The notes below the pieces were generated by a model. It did not search any database, was not told the DNA's origin, and saw nothing but the letters and a program-made list of their open reading frames with translations. Shown piece by piece: positions 58,948 to 64,000 of a stretch of 64,000 nucleotides of DNA; positions within the stretch are counted from its first letter, which is position 1; every line of letters begins with the position of its first letter. The position numbers and the translations under genes are program-made. Source of the stretch: Treponema_I sp045616125 (GTDB lineage: Bacteria; Spirochaetota; Spirochaetia; Treponematales; Treponemataceae); contig JAZLGC010000003.1 of assembly GCA_045616125.1 (NCBI GenBank), positions 1 to 64,000 of the forward strand. Direction: 5' to 3'.

Positions 58948-59808
58948 ATGCTCCAGACTGTTGTTGCTGCGGCTCCATTATTCCTGCTTATAGCCGTACG
59001 TATTTTTGCCATGATGCAGACATCTCCTCTTTTGTCATCCCAAATGGTGCCTCGTGTGGCAAAAATAGGGCTCACCGGATGCATCGCCTTTGTGGTTCTG
59101 CCTGTTTTAATAGACAACAGTGGTATGAACAGTTACTTTCAGGCAGGAACAAATCTTGATTTAGGTTCCCCTGGTCTGGTAAGTTCGGTTTTTCAGGATC
59201 CTTTTACACTTGAATTTGTATTTCTTCTGATAGGAGAAGCCCTGATTGGTGTTATTATGGGTTTTTTCCTGAATCTGCTGTTTGGGGCCTTCAGTTCCGC
59301 CGGTCAGTTTTTTTCACTGCAGATGGGGTTCAGTGCAGCAGAAGCCTATGATGCCCTGTCTCAGGTAGAAAACCCGTTGATGGGCCAGTACCTGAACCTT
59401 CTTGCCATGTTGATTTTTCTGCAGATTGATGGTTTTAAGGAACTTTTTCTGAATGGAATGGTTAACAGTTTTACCGCCATGAATGCCTATACACTGGTAA
59501 TGGCAAAAAGTCAGTTTATAACATTTCTGTTAAAAGGGCTTACCGCCCTCTTTTTTAACGCCATGGTCATATCAATGCCCATGGTGGGAACTTTGTTTCT
59601 TGTGCATACCGGCATGGGGCTTTTGAGCCGTGCTGCTCCACAGATGAACCTGCTGGCTGACAGCATGCCTATTACCCTCCTAACCAGTTTTGTCCTGCTT
59701 GTTCTGGTACTTCCAGGAATGTGTAATCTGTTTGGCGGCCTTATGAATGCCGGTTTTCAGACACTGTATGCATTCCTGGCTTCAATTACACCCGGAGGGC
59801 ATTTATGA
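58948..59808 (+). CDS. fliR: Flagellar export protein FliR
   Basis: A 286-residue membrane protein with six or so hydrophobic segments. The family pattern is GQFFSLQMGFSAAEAYDALS (about 113-132) and LSRAAPQMNLLADSMPITLL near the end. It completes the FliPQR gate. Its stop overlaps the flhB start by 4 nt (ATGA). Confidence 0.95.
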   Translation: MLQTVVAAAPLFLLIAVRIFAMMQTSPLLSSQMVPRVAKIGLTGCIAFVVLPVLIDNSGMNSYFQAGTNLDLGSPGLVSSVFQDPFTLEFVFLLIGEALIGVIMGFFLNLLFGAFSSAGQFFSLQMGFSAAEAYDALSQVENPLMGQYLNLLAMLIFLQIDGFKELFLNGMVNSFTAMNAYTLVMAKSQFITFLLKGLTALFFNAMVISMPMVGTLFLVHTGMGLLSRAAPQMNLLADSMPITLLTSFVLLVLVLPGMCNLFGGLMNAGFQTLYAFLASITPGGHL

Positions 59809-60965
59809 CAGTGTCCGGTACTGAAGCATCCGCAATGAATCCGGTCCTCACGGAAGAAAAACTGGCTCCTGTTACCCTTCCTGTTGTTGACTTGCAATGG
59901 TTTGCGGCAGAAGACGAAGGCCGTACGGAACAGCCTTCGGAACATAAACTGCGGAAGGCCCGTGAAGAAGGTCGCATTGCGAAAAGCCAGGAAATTACCG
60001 GTGCTTTGGTAATGCTGCTTCCGGTAATCTGTCTGATTATTTTTGCTCCGTATTTCTTTGATACCTGTGTAGAAGTTATGCGGTACTTTATTGACCACTG
60101 TACCGTGCTTGAATTGAATGATCCCAATATCTACCGGATATTCCTGATTTCCCTTGCAAAAATTGTGGGCCCTGTTGCCATCTGTGCATTAATTGGAGCA
60201 ATTGCCGGTAATCTTATTCAGATTCGCGGTTTTATTTTTACCACAAAGCCTATTCAGCCACAGTTCAATAAAATTATTCCTAAATTCGGTGAATGGTTGA
60301 AGCGGACACTGTTTTCTGCCCAAGGAGTATTTAATCTGGTAAAATCCATTGGTAAGGTGGCTATTATTTTTATAGCTGCCTACATGGTAATTAAAGGTGA
60401 GCTGCCTAAACTGCTTACTCTTAATACGGTGCCGCTTCAAAGTTCTGTAACGTATATTGCTGGTCTTGTGGCAAAACTGCTGATTATTGCAACCGTTGTA
60501 TTTCTTATTATTTCTATTCCTGACTATCTTGTTCAGCGTCATGAATTCATGGAACAGATGAAGATGACAAAACAGGAAGTAAAAGAAGAATTCAAGGAAA
60601 TGGAAGGTGATCCGTATACCAAAGGAAAGCTGCGTCAGTACATGAATCAGCTTATGACCGGTGAAATGCGGAAACGTGTTGCAGAGGCTGATGTTGTTAT
60701 AACAAACCCTACCCATTATGCTGTTGCAATTCAGTATGACCGGGAGACCATGCCGGCACCCATGGTTGTTGCAAAGGGTGTTGACGGGCTGGCTCAGCGC
60801 ATCAAGCAAATTGCCCGTGAGAACGATGTTGAAATTGTAGAGAACAAACCACTTGCCCGAGCTCTCTATGCGGAAGTGGAAATAGGTGATATAATACCTG
60901 AACAATATTATTCTGCGTTAAGTTTGATTCTGACACGTGTTTATCAGATGAAAGGCAGAATGTAA
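59805..60965 (+). CDS. flhB: Flagellar export switch protein FlhB
   Basis: A 386-residue export-gate protein with four membrane helices (about 60-230) and a cytoplasmic domain containing the autocleavage site NPTH in VITNPTHYAVAIQYD (about residue 303). The start of the conserved part EDEGRTEQPSEHKLRKAREE is preceded by about 35 extra residues. Cleavage at NPTH switches export from rod-hook to filament proteins. Confidence 0.96.
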   Translation: MTVSGTEASAMNPVLTEEKLAPVTLPVVDLQWFAAEDEGRTEQPSEHKLRKAREEGRIAKSQEITGALVMLLPVICLIIFAPYFFDTCVEVMRYFIDHCTVLELNDPNIYRIFLISLAKIVGPVAICALIGAIAGNLIQIRGFIFTTKPIQPQFNKIIPKFGEWLKRTLFSAQGVFNLVKSIGKVAIIFIAAYMVIKGELPKLLTLNTVPLQSSVTYIAGLVAKLLIIATVVFLIISIPDYLVQRHEFMEQMKMTKQEVKEEFKEMEGDPYTKGKLRQYMNQLMTGEMRKRVAEADVVITNPTHYAVAIQYDRETMPAPMVVAKGVDGLAQRIKQIARENDVEIVENKPLARALYAEVEIGDIIPEQYYSALSLILTRVYQMKGRM

Positions 60966-61001
60966 ATAAGTTTGTTTCGTCAACTGTAAGGGTGGGACCA
61001 A

Positions 61002-63104
61002 GTGGCTGGCACGTCAAATACTTTTAAAAACATTACTGATATAGCTATGGCTGTAGCGGTAGTTATTGTAATCATGATGATTATGATACCGCTGCCCACA
61101 GTACTCCTTGATGTCCTTATGGCCACCAACGTACTGCTTTCGCTTCTCATTCTGCTTATCGTCGTTTATTCGCCGCGGGCCATCGACTTTTCAGCGTTTC
61201 CAACGGTACTTCTCATATCCACGGTTTTTGGCCTTGGGCTGAACGTATCTTCAACCCGTCTTATCTTGTCCCAGGGAACAAAATTTGACGGCCGGATGGT
61301 TCGTGCTTTCTCTACGTTCGTTATCGGTGCCGGTGGAACGGAAGGTATCCTCATAGGCTTTGTAATTTTCATCATTATTATTGCAGTACAGACCTTTGTA
61401 ATTACAAAAGGTGCAACACGCGTTGCTGAAGTTGCTGCCCGCTTTACACTGGATGCCATGCCTATGAAACAGGCAGCCATTGAAAGTGAATATAATCAGG
61501 GTGCCCTTACTGAAGAAGAAGCACGGCTTCGCAAAATGGATGTACAGCGTGAAGCTGATTTCTACGGCAGCATGGATGGTGCCACGAAATTTGTTTCCAA
61601 CAACGTAAAGGTCGGCATTTTTATTACGGTAATCAATCTGGTTGTCGGCTTGATTTTCGGTATGGTGCTTCGCCATGAAAACTTCAACACTGCCATCGGA
61701 ACTTATGCTGCCCTTACCATTGGTGACGGTCTTCTTTCTCAGGTTCCTTCCCTGCTGGTATCCTTTGCTACCGGTCTGATAGTTACCCGTTCTGTATCTG
61801 ACGGAAAAACCACTCTTGGCGATGATATTTCCCAACAGTTTACCCAAAGTTCGCTCATTTACTATGTTGGTGCCGGTGTAATGGCTGTTATGGGTGTTCT
61901 TCCCGGGTTTCCCTGGTATGTTCTGGAACCTCTGGCTGCAGGTCTTGCCTTTATAGGCTGGCGGCTCAATGGTGTTACAAAGAAACGGGAAACAAAAGCT
62001 GCTGTTGAAAAGCAGGAAAAACAGGCTGCGGCAGCCAGTGCTTCTGCTCCTGTTCAGACACAGATTAAACCACCGGATCCCCTTTCTCTGGAACTGGGGC
62101 TTGCCTTACTGCCACTGGTTGAAAAAGAGAAGGGAGCAGAACTTATTGAACGTATCCGCCGCATGAGGAACGAAGCCGCCAATGATTATGGTCTGGTAGT
62201 TCCGAATATCCGCATTGTTGACAATATGCGCCTTGATCCCAACGAGTATTCTTTTAAGATTAAAGGTGTTGAAATAGGTCGTTTCAAGCTTCGTATGGGC
62301 AGTTACATGTGTCTTAATGTCGGCGATGCAGACCACGAAATTAAAGGCGAAAAAACAACAGAACCTGCTTTCGGTCTTCCGGCCGTATGGATTGGTGAAG
62401 ACAAGCGGGAAGAAGCAGAGCGTTCCGGTTATCAGGTAATTGATCCGCCGACCATTATTACTACACATCTTACCGAGCTGATTCGTGGTCATGCCGATGA
62501 AATTCTCGGCCGTGAAGAAGTTAAGACTATTCTTGATGTGCTTAAAAAAGATTATCCTGCAGTTGTTGAAGAAGCAACGGCACCCGGTAAATTTACGATT
62601 GGTGAAATTCAGAAAGTTCTGCAGGGGCTGCTTCGTGAACAGGTTTCTATCCGCAACATGGTTGTTATTCTTGAAACCATGTGTGACTTTGGCGGCATAA
62701 CAAAAGATCCTTCTGTTCTGGTTGAAAAAGTCCGTCAGGCATTGGGCCGTCAGATTTGTCTTCAGTATGCTGATGCAACACCGGATGGTGGTCATGTTCT
62801 CAGGGTTGTGACTGTAGACCAGAAATTCCTTGCACAGCTTGTTGAAAGCAGGGTAAATCTTGCAACTGGTCCCATTGCTGCTCTGGAACCCAAACTTCAG
62901 GCTGCCTGGATTAATGCACTGCGGGCTACGTTTAATACGGTAAAAGGTATGGGATTCATGCCGATTCTTTGGGTACCTGATGAAGCCCGTATACTCATCA
63001 AGAAGAGTACCGAACGTGAAGAACCACGTCTGGTAGTTCTTTCAGCATCAGAAATAACCACAGATGTTCGTGTCGAAATAATTGGAGAGGTTCAAGTTGG
63101 CTAA
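61002..63104 (+). CDS. flhA: Flagellar export apparatus protein FlhA
   Basis: A 700-residue protein with eight N-terminal membrane helices (about 10-320). The conserved FHIPEP-type cytoplasmic loop is here DAMPMKQAAIESEYNQGAL (about 147-165). A large cytoplasmic docking domain (about 355-700) follows. The start is GTG 61002 after GGTGGG. It ends 8 bp into the next gene, so flhA and flhF are translationally coupled. Confidence 0.96.
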   Translation: MAGTSNTFKNITDIAMAVAVVIVIMMIMIPLPTVLLDVLMATNVLLSLLILLIVVYSPRAIDFSAFPTVLLISTVFGLGLNVSSTRLILSQGTKFDGRMVRAFSTFVIGAGGTEGILIGFVIFIIIIAVQTFVITKGATRVAEVAARFTLDAMPMKQAAIESEYNQGALTEEEARLRKMDVQREADFYGSMDGATKFVSNNVKVGIFITVINLVVGLIFGMVLRHENFNTAIGTYAALTIGDGLLSQVPSLLVSFATGLIVTRSVSDGKTTLGDDISQQFTQSSLIYYVGAGVMAVMGVLPGFPWYVLEPLAAGLAFIGWRLNGVTKKRETKAAVEKQEKQAAAASASAPVQTQIKPPDPLSLELGLALLPLVEKEKGAELIERIRRMRNEAANDYGLVVPNIRIVDNMRLDPNEYSFKIKGVEIGRFKLRMGSYMCLNVGDADHEIKGEKTTEPAFGLPAVWIGEDKREEAERSGYQVIDPPTIITTHLTELIRGHADEILGREEVKTILDVLKKDYPAVVEEATAPGKFTIGEIQKVLQGLLREQVSIRNMVVILETMCDFGGITKDPSVLVEKVRQALGRQICLQYADATPDGGHVLRVVTVDQKFLAQLVESRVNLATGPIAALEPKLQAAWINALRATFNTVKGMGFMPILWVPDEARILIKKSTEREEPRLVVLSASEITTDVRVEIIGEVQVG

Positions 63105-64000
63105 TACAGACGGAATGTACTACATCACCGGTGATACACTGGAAGAATGTGCAAGGGAAATTGAGCGTGAACATGGGCCTGACACCTTCAGCATAAAGAC
63201 ACATGAACAGGTGAAGATTGGCAGTATTCTTGGTTTTGGCGGCCACAAAGGCTGGAAGGTCGGCTATGTACTTCTTCCCAAAGCCTCGGGAAATCCTTTT
63301 CCGACATTGGCATCCCTGTACTCAAATAAGCCGGCATCTTCTACTATTTCCATTCCTCATGCTGCCGGTGTACCGTTAACTGTGCAAGACTGGGAAAATG
63401 CAAAGAATGATATCCTTTCAAGAAATGGTGTTCCTGTTCCAGAAGAAAGAAAAACTGCATCCAATCCGGTTCCTGGTAGTAAACCCTTCGGTACCCAGAA
63501 CAATCCGGAGCCAACGCCATCCCAGCTGCAGTCTATTATGGATGAAATTGCAGCCCTTCGTGAGGATGTTCTTTCCCGCTCAGGTTCTGATTCTCCGGAA
63601 GAACATCCAACTATAGCAAAGCTGCGGCTTATTCTTGAAGACAATGAATTTTCTCAGAACTATATCCGGTTTATGGTTGAACGGATAAAAAAAGAGTTCC
63701 ATCTTGATGAGCTTGATGATTATGAGCGGGTGGAACAGGCTCTTGTGCACTGGATTGCTGATACTATCCAGATAGATCAGGCAGAACTTGCCAGCCGTCC
63801 TCAGGTTATTATTCTGGTAGGTCCAACGGGGGTTGGAAAAACGACAACTGTTGCCAAAATTGCATCCTGGTTTGCCTATCCCAAGACTGGAAAGCCGTTG
63901 AAAGTGCGCCTTATTGGAATTGACGGATATCGTATTCAAGCTTATGAACAGTTGGAACATTACGCCAGTATCCTTGATGTGCCTGTTGAAAAAGTGTGGA
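63097..64000 (+). CDS. flhF: Flagellar SRP-like GTPase FlhF, 3'-truncated by window edge
   Basis: About 301 residues are present and the frame runs off the window. It starts with TTG at 63097, eight bases after GGAGAGG, within the last codons of flhA. The N-terminal region (about 1-150) is FlhF-like and variable, a helical N domain follows, and the P-loop is VGPTGVGKTTTVAKIASWF (about 243-261) with a second GTPase motif LIGIDGYRIQAYEQL. FlhF sets flagellar position and number in many bacteria. The C-terminal GTPase end is not visible. Confidence 0.93.
   Translation, partial: MANTDGMYYITGDTLEECAREIEREHGPDTFSIKTHEQVKIGSILGFGGHKGWKVGYVLLPKASGNPFPTLASLYSNKPASSTISIPHAAGVPLTVQDWENAKNDILSRNGVPVPEERKTASNPVPGSKPFGTQNNPEPTPSQLQSIMDEIAALREDVLSRSGSDSPEEHPTIAKLRLILEDNEFSQNYIRFMVERIKKEFHLDELDDYERVEQALVHWIADTIQIDQAELASRPQVIILVGPTGVGKTTTVAKIASWFAYPKTGKPLKVRLIGIDGYRIQAYEQLEHYASILDVPVEKVW

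Overview
The window looks like chromosome from a host-associated, carbohydrate-fermenting spirochaete of the genus Treponema. The evidence is a spirochaete-type motility operon (flbD-motA-motB-fliL-fliM-fliY-fliO-fliP-fliQ-fliR-flhB-flhA-flhF), lipoproteins with loose lipoboxes, an electron-bifurcating-type [FeFe] hydrogenase, and fructan and xylan catabolism as in gut or rumen treponemes. The genus is inferred from gene content and order, not from a marker gene search.

Layout. 1-1.1 kb: tail of an Rpn-family protein, then the SRP RNA and four tRNAs (Ser-GGA, Arg-GCG, Ser-GCT, Ser-TGA), all on the minus strand. 1.1-12.5 kb: housekeeping and envelope genes (nucleotide cyclase-like protein, purD, plsC, a TPR-like secreted protein, a 7TM/degenerate GGDEF protein, a HAD phosphatase, a DRTGG protein, tyrS, an NlpC/P60 peptidase and a lipoprotein). 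12.6-17.7 kb: a five-gene hydrogenase operon with a clear promoter and a perfect 22-bp palindrome just downstream of its -10 box. 17.7-21.3 kb: slyX, metK, nth, a CBM48 protein and a small antitoxin-like gene. 21.4-32 kb: a seven-gene fructan/sucrose import and degradation operon on the minus strand, controlled by a divergent LacI regulator. 32-43.7 kb: accessory region with a C-S lyase, an AraC regulator, a hydrolase-membrane fusion, a methyltransferase, a heavy-metal ATPase with a separately encoded HMA domain, pyrE, gene scars, fold-back elements and repeat arrays. 44-52 kb: GH120 beta-xylosidase, a 944-residue ankyrin lipoprotein and an OmpA-like protein. 51.9-64 kb: an HPt protein and the motility operon, running off the window inside flhF.

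The most unusual content is a set of five short-repeat arrays (3394-3747, 37764-37963, 38362-38588, 41859-42058, 42092-42302). In each, a 9-12 bp repeat alternates strictly with its reverse complement, and the sequences between are unique but nearly constant in length. Unit periods are about 63-65, 74-75 and 85 bp, close to 6, 7 and 8 DNA helical turns. Two arrays with unrelated spacers share the same spacing series (31, 24, 20, 34, 31) and the same total length (200 bp). Small unrecognised plus-strand ORFs (3875, 37965, 42533) lie downstream of arrays. I know no named element with this layout. Nothing in the window is a recognisable Cas, Tas, integron integrase or invertase gene.

A second repeat population is a non-coding, MITE-like family with inverted ends beginning GGCTATGTCCGTAAAAAGTG: five copies, a solo end at the hydrogenase promoter, and a related element with different ends at 43784-44000. 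GC-rich fold-back sequences occur beside the tRNAs, beside the metal ATPase and between array 5 and the 42533 gene.
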